From Maledivibacter halophilus (GTDB lineage: Bacteria > Bacillota > Clostridia > Peptostreptococcales > Caminicellaceae): a stretch of DNA of 64,000 bases. Position numbers and translations under genes: made by a program. The notes beneath the pieces were generated by a model. The model saw only the letters and a program-made list of their open reading frames with translations, searched no databases and was not told the DNA's origin. Where the stretch lies: positions 1 to 64,000 of the forward strand of contig NZ_FUZT01000006.1 in assembly GCF_900167445.1 (NCBI RefSeq), read 5' to 3'. How positions within the stretch are numbered: the stretch's first letter is position 1; every line of letters begins with the position of its first letter. Shown piece after piece: positions 33,084-41,987 of this stretch.

Positions 33084-34923
33084 ACTGGGAGCTCTTTATA
33101 AAAATGGCATAGCTCAAAACAGACCCTCTAAACCATGGAGAATAAGCAGTGAGCCAGTCAGCGGTATTGGCGTTGGCGACATCTCCGATTTTGAGTCATT
33201 AATTGATATGTCAAAATGGACTTTAGGAGATACTCCCTCTGACTCTGCTAAAAAACTGAAGTGGGTTAAAATTAAGGACGGAGACAAAACTCTCCTTATT
33301 TGTGACAGGGTAATTCTTGTGAATGTTTCATGGAATGACCTCAATAGTGAGAACTATATTACTGGGAAAACAATAACTATAGATGGACAGCAGTGCAAAG
33401 TAAGGCTTTTGACTGGTGGAAGCAACAAAAGGAATGATAATTATTATGCAGGAGGAACACCAATAGATAACGAATGGGATAGATTTATTACTAGGGAAGA
33501 ATCAATTTCAGGGCTTCCCTCTCCTACTTCTAGCGATTTAGATACTACAAGAGATATGACGGATAAAAATAGTACGCATAATCAATTTTGGAATTGGATG
33601 GGAGTATATACTTGGTGTCAAGAGGTTTATTCTTCCAACACGTCCTATCGTGCTATTCGTGGCGGCAGTTCGGCTCGGTGGTGGTTCTACGGTACTGCGT
33701 CGGGTCGTACCGGTGACCTCGGCTGGCGTCCCGTCCTTGAAATTCTGAACTCTGCCCCTCTGCTTTCTGGCTCAGACACCAACTTTGGGGATAAAAATTC
33801 AGACTTTCAAATAACGTACCAAGTCAATGACACTGATTCTGAGGATGTATTGACGATTAGGGAAAAACTTGACGGAGTTGAACAAAAAGTTATTAGTCCA
33901 GCACAAAGAAATTTCCAGTATACCATTGATGTTGATATTGATTCGTTGAGCCTTGGAACTCACACTGTATCAATTGAGGTATCAGATGGAAAAGGAGCTT
34001 CAGCAACAAGGACTTACACTTTCAAAAGAACAAATGCAGCTCCAACTATAAGCGGTCAAGACCAAAATCTTGGTGACAAAAATATTGGTTTTCAAGTTGT
34101 TTATCAAGTAACAGACAGTGATAATGACTCAATTACAGTTAAAGAAAAGCTTAATGGTGATATCATAAGAATTTTAAGTAACGCTCCAAAGGGTCAGGAT
34201 ATAACAATAGATATAGACAATGACACTTTATATGCTTTGCCTCTTCTATCCTCTAATACAGTTACAATTGAGGCTGATGATGGCAATGGAGGGGTATCTT
34301 ATAGGACTTACACCTTCAGAAGAACAAACACAGCACCCTTAATTTCTGGAACAGATGAAGAACTTGGAGAGATAGCGGCTCCTATGACAAGGGATTATAT
34401 CGTGACTGATGCTGAAGGTGATACCGTAGTAATCACAGAAAAAATAGACGATATAGTAATCAAGAGCTTTGTGGCTACTTTAGGGGCTTCAAACACTGTT
34501 ACAATACCAAAAGAAGAATGGCTAAAGCTTACAAATGGCTCCCATACACTTAAAGTTGAAGCTACTGACTCCAATGGTTCTACTTCTATAAGAAACTTCA
34601 ATTTTATGAAAAGCGAAACAAAGATAAAACTTGCTCTTAAAGAACCTTTTGAGACAGACGCTAAAGCGAGTAAAATACTTGTTACGCCTTCATGGAATAT
34701 CGAAGGTGCTACAGCAACAGTTGAAGCTTGTAATAATGGTTTTGATGAAATCCCCACATGGGAAGATATAACTTCTCAAGTGGCACAAAATAGACATTTT
34801 AACTTTACTAACGAAGTAAAAACTGCCGAAAAATGGGGAGTCAATATCAAAATCACTATTGATAAAAATCCAGATAATGAAAATGAGGTTTCAATTAGAG
34901 GATTTGGAGGTGCTTTTGAGTAA
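33058..34923 (+). CDS. DGR target: variable tail-tip protein with lectin-like domain and Ig-like repeats
   Basis: The start is TTG at 33058, 7 bases after AAGGAAGGTG and inside the reverse-transcriptase gene; an earlier in-frame TTG at 33037 is less likely. Residues 1-230 form a formylglycine-enzyme/C-type-lectin-like domain ending in SYRAIRGGS...GWRPVLEIL, the usual DGR scaffold. Three Ig/cadherin-like repeats follow (about 235-325, 330-420, 425-505; each has T-x-APxISG and a SDGKG or DDGNG turn), then an unassigned C-terminal domain. Diversified residues are 203, 204, 208, 210, 212, 216, 218, 219 and 221. It is probably the receptor-binding tip. Its length is 621 aa. Confidence 0.92.
   Translation: MAEYLGVVELGALYKNGIAQNRPSKPWRISSEPVSGIGVGDISDFESLIDMSKWTLGDTPSDSAKKLKWVKIKDGDKTLLICDRVILVNVSWNDLNSENYITGKTITIDGQQCKVRLLTGGSNKRNDNYYAGGTPIDNEWDRFITREESISGLPSPTSSDLDTTRDMTDKNSTHNQFWNWMGVYTWCQEVYSSNTSYRAIRGGSSARWWFYGTASGRTGDLGWRPVLEILNSAPLLSGSDTNFGDKNSDFQITYQVNDTDSEDVLTIREKLDGVEQKVISPAQRNFQYTIDVDIDSLSLGTHTVSIEVSDGKGASATRTYTFKRTNAAPTISGQDQNLGDKNIGFQVVYQVTDSDNDSITVKEKLNGDIIRILSNAPKGQDITIDIDNDTLYALPLLSSNTVTIEADDGNGGVSYRTYTFRRTNTAPLISGTDEELGEIAAPMTRDYIVTDAEGDTVVITEKIDDIVIKSFVATLGASNTVTIPKEEWLKLTNGSHTLKVEATDSNGSTSIRNFNFMKSETKIKLALKEPFETDAKASKILVTPSWNIEGATATVEACNNGFDEIPTWEDITSQVAQNRHFNFTNEVKTAEKWGVNIKITIDKNPDNENEVSIRGFGGAFE
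33640..33733 (+). repeat. DGR variable repeat (VR)
   Basis: This is the partner of the TR at 31791-31884. The changes convert N, N, R, N, N, N, N, D, I codons to G, S, W, F, G, G, T, G, L. The last 14 bases before the edge are identical and GC-rich, and the first mismatches beyond (TR 31885 and 31889) are not adenines. This resembles the IMH/IMH-star boundary that gives direction to retrohoming. The 5' edge ends abruptly at 33640. Confidence 0.96.
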
Positions 34924-35078
34924 TGAAAATGATAAATAGAAAATCTATTATGGAAATAAGGCAAGAAGAAGAAGAAAAACAAATACAAATGCTTTCAGAG
35001 TTGTACGAAGGAATGGCTGATTTGTTCGAGAGAGTTCTAGTTCTTGAGGAGAAAGTTGCAACTTTAGAATCTAAATAA
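34923..35078 (+). CDS. Small coiled-coil protein after the target gene
   Basis: ATG overlaps the target stop (TAATG). The 51-aa product is a single charged coiled coil (EIRQEEEEKQIQMLSELY, then VLEEKVATLE). It resembles the tiny helical proteins found between tail tip and XkdX-like genes. Confidence 0.7.
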   Translation: MKMINRKSIMEIRQEEEEKQIQMLSELYEGMADLFERVLVLEEKVATLESK

Positions 35079-35092
35079 AGGAGGGAATAAAG

Positions 35093-35224
35093 ATGATTAA
35101 ACAATATATGGTAAAAATTTACAGTTTTCTCATTAAAGCTGGGAAAAGAGAAATTGAGGGTATTCCTGAAAGTTATCAAATACCAGTGGCTGAACACCTT
35201 GCACATCAAGAAGAAAACCAGTAA
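35093..35224 (+). CDS. CD1375-family small phage protein
   Basis: The 43-aa product begins MIKQYMVKIYSFLIKAGKRE and ends with IPESYQIPVAEHL, the pattern of the CD1375-like proteins at the end of clostridial tail operons. GGAGGG lies 6 bases upstream. It is the last phage gene. Confidence 0.75.
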   Translation: MIKQYMVKIYSFLIKAGKREIEGIPESYQIPVAEHLAHQEENQ

Positions 35225-35231
35225 AATAGAG

Positions 35232-35265
35232 AAAAGCAGGCTCGAAAATATGAGTCTGCTTTTTT
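35232..35265 (+). terminator. Terminator of the phage late operon
   Basis: AAAAGCAGGCTC pairs with GAGTCTGCTTTT with one bulge around GAAAATAT, followed by T. It overlaps the R2 transposase site by a few bases, packing the right end tightly. Confidence 0.8.
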
Positions 35266-35310
35266 GCCAAAAATCATGCGAAAATTTGCAAAAAAAATTG
35301 CGAAGCTACA
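35263..35310 (-). repeat. Prophage right terminus with R1 and R2 transposase sites
   Basis: Read inward from 35310: TGTAG, then TTCGCAA-N8-GCAAA (R1, 35304-35285) and TTCGCAT-N8-GCAAA (R2, 35282-35263). The two sites repeat every 22 bp, exactly the size and tandem arrangement of R1 and R2 in Mu. The tip ends in CA at 35309-35310. Confidence 0.85.
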
Positions 35311-35698
35311 GAGATTCTCTGTATTAATGAATAATAAAGAACTAATTAAAGAACTATCTTCCCTTACTATATACCATAAATGGCTAGAGACTGCCCCTTG
35401 TTTGATTGTAGTCTTTCTAGACACCAAATCTTTATATGATAAAGTATCAAATTTCTACTTGAAACATGCACAATCAATTGGAGCTGCAATACAAAATATG
35501 TTACTTGCTGCACATCAACTTGGCTTAGGTACATGCTGGATTGGAGAAATATTAAAAAATGAAGAAAAGGTACAAAAATTACTAGGAGTTTCAGATGACT
35601 TACAGTTAATGGCTGTTATATCTGTTGGGTATTCGAGTAGAAATAATTTAAAAGCTAAGAGAAGAGAACTCTCGGAAAATATTATAAGTTGGTTATAA
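35311..35698 (+). pseudogene. 3' half of a nitroreductase split by the prophage
   Basis: The host reading frame resumes at RFSVLMNNKELIKEL, continuing with WLETAPCLIVV, AQSIGAAIQNMLLAAHQLGLGTCWIGEI and the usual C-terminus of small FMN nitroreductases. The N-terminal half, normally ending in QPW before RF, is missing. The first bases after the phage tip, GAGAT, would be the 5-bp target duplication and fit a lost TGG codon before AGA TTC. The 5' half should lie just left of the window. Confidence 0.88.
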
Positions 35699-35904
35699 AA
35701 TTAAATTATTATTCTTTTTTTAATTATAACATTCTTATAGCGCGTCACTATGGAAAAACGGATACTTTATTCAAGATACCGTATTATTCAGAAATGAATT
35801 TTACGGTATTTTTACGTAAAAAGATAGAAATGATACGTTAAATTTACAATTAATGAAAAGGGAAAGCTCAATATTGAAACAACAAGAACTTTCCCAAAGA
35901 ACAT

Positions 35905-36366
35905 TTATCTGATTGAAATATATATATCAATAATCTGATCGTTAATATCTTCTGAATTATTATGATATATTTCAAAATCAGATTCATAGGTTCTATCTAG
36001 ATCAAGTGACCATATATTTTGCCATGCATTTAGAACATCCTTCTGAAGATGGCCACGAATAGAGAATTTTGCATATTTACCTGCTTTGATAATTTTAGTT
36101 TGAAGAGGATCATGTAAGTCACTTATTGAACTTACTTCACAGCAGGTCATGAAATTATAGGGTTTAGTATGATCTTTTTCATAATCAGTATATAATCCTA
36201 TTGTCTTATGATCAATTTTGTAATTAATATTTTCATAAATACCTTTGGAAATAAAATTTTGCCATAATGAAGCAATATCTTTCGCCGCTTGCATGTTCTC
36301 ATTTGTAGTTCTTACAAGTAGGCCAACAACTTGTTTTTCTTTTAATTCAATTATTTCATATTTCAT
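35905..36366 (-). CDS. GyrI-like / effector-binding domain protein
   Basis: The 153-aa product has ELKEKQVVGLLVRTTNENM, the central GLYTDYEKDHTKPYNFMTCCEV and a final acidic strand region, matching stand-alone AraC effector-binding (GyrI-like) domains. Such domains bind small molecules or inhibit gyrase; the ligand is unknown. The start is ATG with AGGAGG 6 bases upstream. Confidence 0.8.
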   Translation of the reverse strand: MKYEIIELKEKQVVGLLVRTTNENMQAAKDIASLWQNFISKGIYENINYKIDHKTIGLYTDYEKDHTKPYNFMTCCEVSSISDLHDPLQTKIIKAGKYAKFSIRGHLQKDVLNAWQNIWSLDLDRTYESDFEIYHNNSEDINDQIIDIYISIR

Positions 36367-36557
36367 AATATACCTCCTAAAAATTTCTGTTTCATATGGA
36401 AGTATATCATAACAAATATGACGGCATTATGGCATATATAACAAAATATTTTTTAATATAATGAAAAATTGTAAACATTCTATAATTCAACAGACGTTAG
36501 GGATAAGTTTTTTGATTAATTAGACACTAAGATGTTAGCAACGTTGGAGGAATTAAA

Positions 36558-36794
36558 ATGATTAGCATAAAAAGACAAAAACTAATATATAAATCACAAG
36601 AAATGTGGTTTTGGTGGTTTACACTTCAAGATAATATTGACCGTTGTATATTTTGGGAATGCAATACTCCAATATGGTGGATTCCAAAATTAGAAATAAA
36701 AAGGGAAAAAACATTTAATGGGTTTAGATTAGGATGGTTATTCTTTTCAGTTGGTTTTGGAACACAATTAAAATTAAAAATAAACTGCCTATAA
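36558..36794 (+). CDS. Tryptophan-rich small protein, unknown
   Basis: ATG follows TTGGAGGAATTAAA, a strong ribosome site. The 78-aa product has eight tryptophans and a hydrophobic C-terminal stretch (GWLFFSVGFGTQL). It may be membrane-associated. No family is recognised. Confidence 0.55.
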   Translation: MISIKRQKLIYKSQEMWFWWFTLQDNIDRCIFWECNTPIWWIPKLEIKREKTFNGFRLGWLFFSVGFGTQLKLKINCL

Positions 36795-36803
36795 GGCAAT
36801 TTC

Positions 36804-37151
36804 TTATTCGTAAACAACTGCTAAAGGGTTTTCACCATATTCATTAGGCCCATCGGTTCCTTTTTTAAATAATAATAATAAACCAAGATAGATATTATAA
36901 ATAGGAATTAATAGTAACCAATAATGAGTTCCGGGTCGCTCAATATCGTGTAATCTCTGAACGGTAAGACAAATTCCCAATACAGTAGAAGCAATACTTA
37001 ATAAGATAACTACTAATAATAAACCTATGCTTTCTGTACTAATAAATATTGCTTGAAATATTACAGCTAGAATTCCAATTAAAAAAGGAATCCAAATGTA
37101 TTTTGCACGATTTATACGACCTTTAAAGGTAAAATATCTTTTAATATTCAT
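36804..37151 (-). CDS. DUF805 membrane protein
   Basis: The 115-aa product has the DUF805 signature: YFTFKGRINRAKYIW at the start, four hydrophobic segments, VQRLHDIERPGTHYW and the C-terminal GTDGPNEYGENP. It is an inner-membrane protein of unknown role. The start is ATG after AGGGGGTG on the minus strand. Confidence 0.88.
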   Translation of the reverse strand: MNIKRYFTFKGRINRAKYIWIPFLIGILAVIFQAIFISTESIGLLLVVILLSIASTVLGICLTVQRLHDIERPGTHYWLLLIPIYNIYLGLLLLFKKGTDGPNEYGENPLAVVYE

Positions 37152-37271
37152 GAATTCACCCCCTTTTTTAGAAGAAATCTATTACATTATAACATAAATT
37201 TACATAATATAACATAATAAATAAAAAAAGCAAATTGGTGTATATTTTTAAAAATAAGGGTTTTTCATGAA

Positions 37272-37646
37272 ATGGAGTACAATAATTACATAAAGAAACT
37301 TAAATTTACATTAATAGAAGATACATATCAACTAGAACAAGATAAACGTTGGGTGGTAGTGTCTCCTCCAGGTTCATCGGGAACTACAATATTGCTTGCA
37401 AGGGCTTCTAAGCCTGAACGAAAACCATTTATTGGAAATCAATCGGGTAGACGAGTTTTTCTATTTCTTGGAACAGATGATTTCTGGAGAGACTACAATA
37501 AAATGATAGAAAAAGGTATAGAATTTATTAGAGAACCTAAAGAACAATCATATGGTACAGTTGCAGTATTTAAAGATTCATATGGAAACTTATGGGGTTT
37601 AGTTCAATTCGAAAAAAATCATCCAATTGCTAAACGAGTGAAATGA
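37272..37646 (+). CDS. VOC-family protein with shortened N-terminus
   Basis: From residue 10 onward (FTLIEDTYQLEQDKRWVVV, TTILLARAS, RVFLFLGTDDFWRDY, AVFKDSYGNLWGLVQF) it matches glyoxalase-fold VOC proteins. The first strand and the usual initial metal ligand are missing, and the start lacks a good ribosome site. It is probably an N-terminally truncated remnant. Confidence 0.6.
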   Translation: MEYNNYIKKLKFTLIEDTYQLEQDKRWVVVSPPGSSGTTILLARASKPERKPFIGNQSGRRVFLFLGTDDFWRDYNKMIEKGIEFIREPKEQSYGTVAVFKDSYGNLWGLVQFEKNHPIAKRVK

Positions 37647-37694
37647 GTATAATTTACAACATACTTATAATACATTATTCTTAATATGTATATT

Positions 37695-37720
37695 AAGGGA
37701 AGCCCCAAAAGGCTTCCCTT
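37695..37720 (+). terminator. Hairpin after the VOC gene
   Basis: AAGGGAAGCC pairs perfectly with GGCTTCCCTT around a 6-base loop. The T-run is weak, so it may be bidirectional or inefficient. The next gap, to 38007, shows nothing else. Confidence 0.6.
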
Positions 37721-38007
37721 ATTGACTATAATGAAACATATTTGTCGATTATATAGTTACAGTGAACTGTACCATAACTAACGGTAGTTTTATCCTATAA
37801 AAGGTTGATAAAACTAGATAATAGAGTTTTTTAGCACGTAAAACTGCACCTTAAATTATTATAATATATCTGCTTATTATCTAGAAATTCTAAATAAAAT
37901 AAGAATTGTCAAAAACAAAAATAGTAGTATTTAGTTAGTTATAGTGGTGATTACTTTATTTATAGCTATTACTATTAATTAATGTCTATATTGCTATCAT
38001 TTTGATA

Positions 38008-38361
38008 TTAATCCATATATTTTTTACCCCAAAGACAAAGTTCAGTTAATATATTTTCTAAGGATTTACCCCTATCTGTAGGTATATATTCTACTTTAGG
38101 TGGAATTGTGGCGTAGGCAATTCTTTCAATAAGGCTGTCCTTTTCTAAATTTTTCAATTCTTGAGATAATACTTTATGGCTTATATTTGGTACAGACCTT
38201 TTTAGTTGACCATATCTTATGGGATAATCCTTCAATATGTGCCATAAGATTATTGCTCTCCATTTACTTCCAATTACATTCATTGCAAATCCTATTGAGC
38301 ATTTAAAATCTTTTTGTCTTTTATTTTGGTTTGGGAATTTTTCAATCATGTTTTTGGTCAT
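38008..38361 (-). CDS. HxlR-family transcriptional regulator
   Basis: The 117-aa winged helix has the family marks: CSIGFAMNVIGSKWRAIILWHIL, RYGQLKRSVPNISHKVLSQELKNLEKDSLIER (part) and VEYIPTDRGKSL. It is divergent from the PhzF-like gene and likely controls it. The conserved single N-terminal cysteine suggests redox or electrophile sensing as in some relatives. Confidence 0.9.
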   Translation of the reverse strand: MTKNMIEKFPNQNKRQKDFKCSIGFAMNVIGSKWRAIILWHILKDYPIRYGQLKRSVPNISHKVLSQELKNLEKDSLIERIAYATIPPKVEYIPTDRGKSLENILTELCLWGKKYMD

Positions 38362-38384
38362 ATCTTACCTTCTTTCCAAATAGT

Positions 38385-38411
38385 AAGTATCTGAGTAAAA
38401 AGTGCATACTT
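38385..38411. promoter_or_regulatory. Candidate HxlR operator
   Basis: AAGTAT (38385-38390) and ATACTT (38406-38411) form an inverted repeat between the two divergent genes, next to TATAAT-like sequences at about 38431-38450. Confidence 0.5.
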
Positions 38412-38525
38412 GTATTTGAATTCTAATGAATCTATAATTTATTATATAATATATAGATATAAATTAATACAAAAAAGAAAACGGACTATAATTTATAGAT
38501 TTGTAATAAATTTAGGAGGGAAATC

Positions 38526-39437
38526 ATGACAAAAAAGTATAATCTATATCAAATAGACTCATTTACAAAAGAAAAATTTACTGGAAACCCAGCTGGAGTA
38601 ATAACAAATGCTGATGGATTAACTGCTGATGATATGCAGAAAATAGCTAGGGAACTTAATAATTCTGAAACAGCTTTTATTTTTTCTTCAGATAGTAATG
38701 AGTATGATGTTTACGTACGCTTTTTTACTCCAGTAAATGAAGTGCCAATTTGCGGACATGCTACTATTGCAGCTCATTATGCTCGTGCTATTGAAAATAA
38801 CCTTGATACTTCAAGAGTTTATCATAGGACAGGTGCTGGAATTTTACCTGTTGATATTGTGAAGGAAAATGATGATTATAAAATTGTTATGACACAAGGT
38901 AAAATTGAGTTTGGTAGTATTATTGATGGAGTAAATAAAAAAACTCTTTTATCAGCACTAAATATAAGTAACGATGACTTGCTAGAAAATAATGATGTAC
39001 AGATTGTTTCAACAGGCCATTCTAAAGTTATGATTGGGATAAAAAGTATTGAAACTTTAAATAAAATGAAACCAAACTATTATGAACTTTCAAAATTAAG
39101 TAGAATAATTAATTGCAATGGATATTATGTTTTTACAATTAATCCTGAGGTTAGTGATATTTTAATACATGGTAGGATGTTTGCACCTGCAATAGGCATA
39201 AATGAAGATCCTGTAACTGGAAATGCAAATGGTCCCTTAGGGGCATATCTTGTTCATCATAATATTGTTAAGCACAATGATTCTTTATTCAAATTTAAGG
39301 CTAAGCAAGGTGAAGCTATGAAGCGACCAGGTATTATTGAAGTTGAGGTAAAAATAGAAGATAAAGAGCCCGTAGAAGTTAAAATTTTAGGAAATGCTGT
39401 AATATTATTTAAATCTGAATTATCATTAGAGAATTAA
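38526..39437 (+). CDS. PhzF-family epimerase/isomerase-like protein
   Basis: The 303-aa product has the PhzF pattern: YQIDSFTKEKFTGNPAGVI, ARELNNSETAFIF with the catalytic Glu, VPICGHATIAAHY and a second lobe with EDPVTGNANGPLGAYLV. These proteins isomerise or epimerise small acids; the substrate is unknown. AGGAGGG precedes ATG. Confidence 0.92.
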   Translation: MTKKYNLYQIDSFTKEKFTGNPAGVITNADGLTADDMQKIARELNNSETAFIFSSDSNEYDVYVRFFTPVNEVPICGHATIAAHYARAIENNLDTSRVYHRTGAGILPVDIVKENDDYKIVMTQGKIEFGSIIDGVNKKTLLSALNISNDDLLENNDVQIVSTGHSKVMIGIKSIETLNKMKPNYYELSKLSRIINCNGYYVFTINPEVSDILIHGRMFAPAIGINEDPVTGNANGPLGAYLVHHNIVKHNDSLFKFKAKQGEAMKRPGIIEVEVKIEDKEPVEVKILGNAVILFKSELSLEN

Positions 39438-39836
39438 AGTAGGTAGAGGATTGGTTTTTTTGACTCGTTTTTTATCAAAACAAAATCGTAGTTAGAGTAA
39501 TACGGTGAGTTGTGCCACAAATAATTATATTTCCCTAAAAATATGGATGATCAAGTTAAAAGAGCAAGTAATAACTCAGTGATTAGTCAAGAAGAACTAA
39601 AGAACTCAGATTCAGGTGGTGCCTGGTACTTTTCAAATTTAAATTAATTTTGATTTGGGCGATACCCGGTACCTTTCTATGTTAAATATGATAGGTAACA
39701 AGGAGGATTTTATTCACTGGTTATATAGTGAAGGTTAGTAATAGTTGTATATTTTTATAAATGCTGCAGGCTTTAAATAGGTCTGTATTTCTTTTTGAAA
39801 AATGAAACACATTTTACTAGAAAGGATATGGATTGA

Positions 39837-39977
39837 ATGAAGAATTTTAAGTATCTTTTTTTATTAAAAAATATTCTATATTTGGGGAGTATTATTTTCT
39901 TTGAAATTCATCTCAAGTTTTAATGCTGTTTATCTATATATACTGGCTATGTTTATAATGACTAGTTTAGGGTAGGG
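39837..39977 (+). pseudogene. N-terminal remnant of an MFS transporter
   Basis: ATG after AAAGGAT gives MKNFKYLFLLKNILYLGSII. A one-base shift at the AAA near 39911 then restores FISSFNAVYLYILAMFIMTSLG, the first transmembrane helices of a drug-efflux MFS protein, before stops appear. The rest is missing. Confidence 0.6.
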
Positions 39978-40107
39978 TATTAATTAGAGAATGGATTAAG
40001 TAAATTTAGAATAGGAAACGGTGAACTGTATCACAAGCAATTTCATAACTGATGGAATAAAATGGTGACTGTTCATTTTAATTTCAACCAATTCTCTAAA
40101 GGGAAAA

Positions 40108-40200
40108 AAGGATTTAGAAAACTATTATGAATTAATAGGGAAAAATACAAATTATGCCTATCATCCTGAAGAGATACTGGCTGACAATTTTGTTTTTTAG
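40108..40200 (+). pseudogene. C-terminal fragment of a metallopeptidase-like protein
   Basis: The frame KDLENYYELIGKNTNYAYHP followed by EEILADNFVF ends in a stop. HPEEILADNF is typical of the end of small zinc-metallopeptidase domains. No HExxH part remains. Confidence 0.5.
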
Positions 40201-40532
40201 TATTAGATAATTATGAAGTAGAGTGGCCTTGGGTTTTAGATAAAATGAGAAATTTCTTTGAAAGTAGGCAAAAATTTGTTTATAAAACTGTAGTCGCAGT
40301 TATATGATTCCCTTATAATAAACAGTTTATATTTGACTTAATCTAAAAAAATATATATACTATATGAAACAATAATATTAATTTTATAAGGAGACCCCTG
40401 CTATGTATCGTCCAATTTAGAACATAACCAATTTATTTTAAAAACTTATTTACGATTATGAAGCTTATCAGTTCAAATAAGATTCTAATGTCTGTAAGTT
40501 TTTTTGTTATGTAAATTCGGAGGTGTTCTAAA

Positions 40533-41682
40533 TTGAATAATAAGAGAAATATTTACTTAATGTATGCAATTATTTTTTTGCAAGGGTTTGTTTTTTTATG
40601 GTCCCGTAGCTACACTATATAGACAAGCTAGGGGTCTTTCTATGTCTCAAATATTCCTTATTGAATCAATATCATGGATATTAATTATAATTCTAGAAGT
40701 TCCTTGGGGATGGTTTTCAGATAGATTAGGTTATAAAAAAACATTGGTACTTGTTAATACACTATTTTTTTTATCTAAAATAGTTTTTTATATGTCGGGT
40801 TCATTTGTATTATTTTTACTTGAAAGAGTGTTGCTGTCGATAGTATTAGCAGGTTTATCGGGTTGTGACATAGCCCTCATATATTCATCAATAGAAGAAG
40901 AGGAATCTCAAAGAGTTTTTGGAAGATATAATGCTTTGGGAACATTAGGATTCTTACTAGCTTCGGTTTTGTCCTCTTTTATAGTAGAGATATCACTTGA
41001 TTATACAGCTTTGTTTACTATTTTTCCATATGCACTTGCAGCAATATTAACTTTATTTTTAGCAGAAGTTAAGAATGATGATAAAGATAAACAGAAATTT
41101 AAAGAAAGCTTGAAACAAGCTTTTAGACATAAAACAATTATTATATTTATTATTTCCATTGCCCTAATTATTGAAGTTTTTCAAGCAGTAACAGTTTTTT
41201 TAAATCAGTCGCAATACTCAAAAAGTGGTATTGATGCGAAATACTTTGGTGTTATTTTAGCAGGAATACAGTGTCTTAGATTATTTTCTGTAAAATCTAA
41301 TTATTTGAGCAAAAAACTAGGTGATTGCCAAGCGATAATAGTATTAAATTCTTTAGTGATATTATGTTGTATAGTTTTGATTTTCACATCTAGTTCTATT
41401 TTGAGTGTTATGACAATTGGATTAGTATCACTTAGTGTGGCAATGATAGGTCCAATAGAAATGGATATTAAGAATAAAACTATTAGAACATCAAATAGAG
41501 CCACAATATTATCCATATATTCTATGATAGGAAGTTTAATAGCTTCTATAGGAAATATTATAATAGGAAAAACTGCTGATTATTCATTGGATAAGGCATT
41601 TATAACATGTTCAATAATGAGTATTTTATCGTTTATATTGATTATTCTATACTATAAATTAACTAAAGAAAAAAACAGTTAA
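40533..41682 (+). pseudogene. MFS transporter with homopolymer frameshift
   Basis: The best start is TTG at 40533 with GGAGGTG upstream, giving MNNKRNIYLMYAIIFLQGF. In a run of seven T (40591-40597) the frame is off by one. The remaining 360 residues (FYGPVATLYRQARGLSMSQ, PWGWFSDRLGYKKT, about 11 more helices) continue in the +1 frame. Six T would restore a normal MFS protein of about 382 aa. It is a frameshift mutation, a phase-variable tract or a sequencing error. Confidence 0.8.
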
Positions 41683-41738
41683 AATATATGCCCTTACGAA
41701 GTAAGAACGGAGTAGGGGCTTTTATTGTATCTAGATAT

Positions 41739-41987
41739 TCACAAATGATGATTGAAAAATACCTTTCCTCCTGTAGGTAGGTATGGATTCTCTATTCCAT
41801 ATTTTTTTGCTAAATCATAAATCTTTTGAAAATCTTCATTGCTATATCGAATTTCATTCACATATGTATCGGAAATTACTTTTTTAAACTTGGGATTCAG
41901 ATCCTTATTTATGAAACTTTCATCTTGAAAACATGATGATAATATAAAAACTTGACATATTAATAAAAAAACAATAGCTTTCTTCAT
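41739..41987 (-). CDS. Small lipoprotein
   Basis: The 82-aa product has a signal peptide with lipobox LSSC (Cys19), then a short polar domain (EIRYSNEDFQKIYDLAKKYG). GGGAGGAAG precedes ATG. The function is unknown. Confidence 0.7.
   Translation of the reverse strand: MKKAIVFLLICQVFILSSCFQDESFINKDLNPKFKKVISDTYVNEIRYSNEDFQKIYDLAKKYGIENPYLPTGGKVFFNHHL

Larger units (their letters stand above)
1..35310 (+). mobile_element. Mu-like transposable prophage carrying a diversity-generating retroelement
   Basis: The segment reads as a full Mu-type phage: leftward repressor, Ner-like protein, DDE transposase, MuB ATPase, Gam, GemA, Mor, lysis genes, gp27-gp30-like packaging genes, protease, capsid, contractile tail and baseplate. 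Both termini start with TGTAG followed by matching CAA and GCAAA blocks at offsets 11-13 and 22-26. The right tip ends in CA at 35309-35310, next to a nitroreductase fragment that lacks its front half. Position 1 therefore appears to be the exact left end. The upstream flank and the matching target duplication lie outside the window. Confidence 0.93.
39438..40532. other. Decayed intergenic region
   Basis: Besides the two gene remnants listed separately, a short sequence like GTGARYTGTRYCA occurs near 37761, 39503 and 40020, possibly a small degenerate repeat. No intact gene or RNA is seen. Confidence 0.5.

Noticed and set aside
35264..35310. N-terminal residues of the nitroreductase ORF upstream of 35311
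   Set aside because: These codons (PKIMRKFAKKIAK) come from the phage right end by chance. Homology to nitroreductases begins only at RFSVL.
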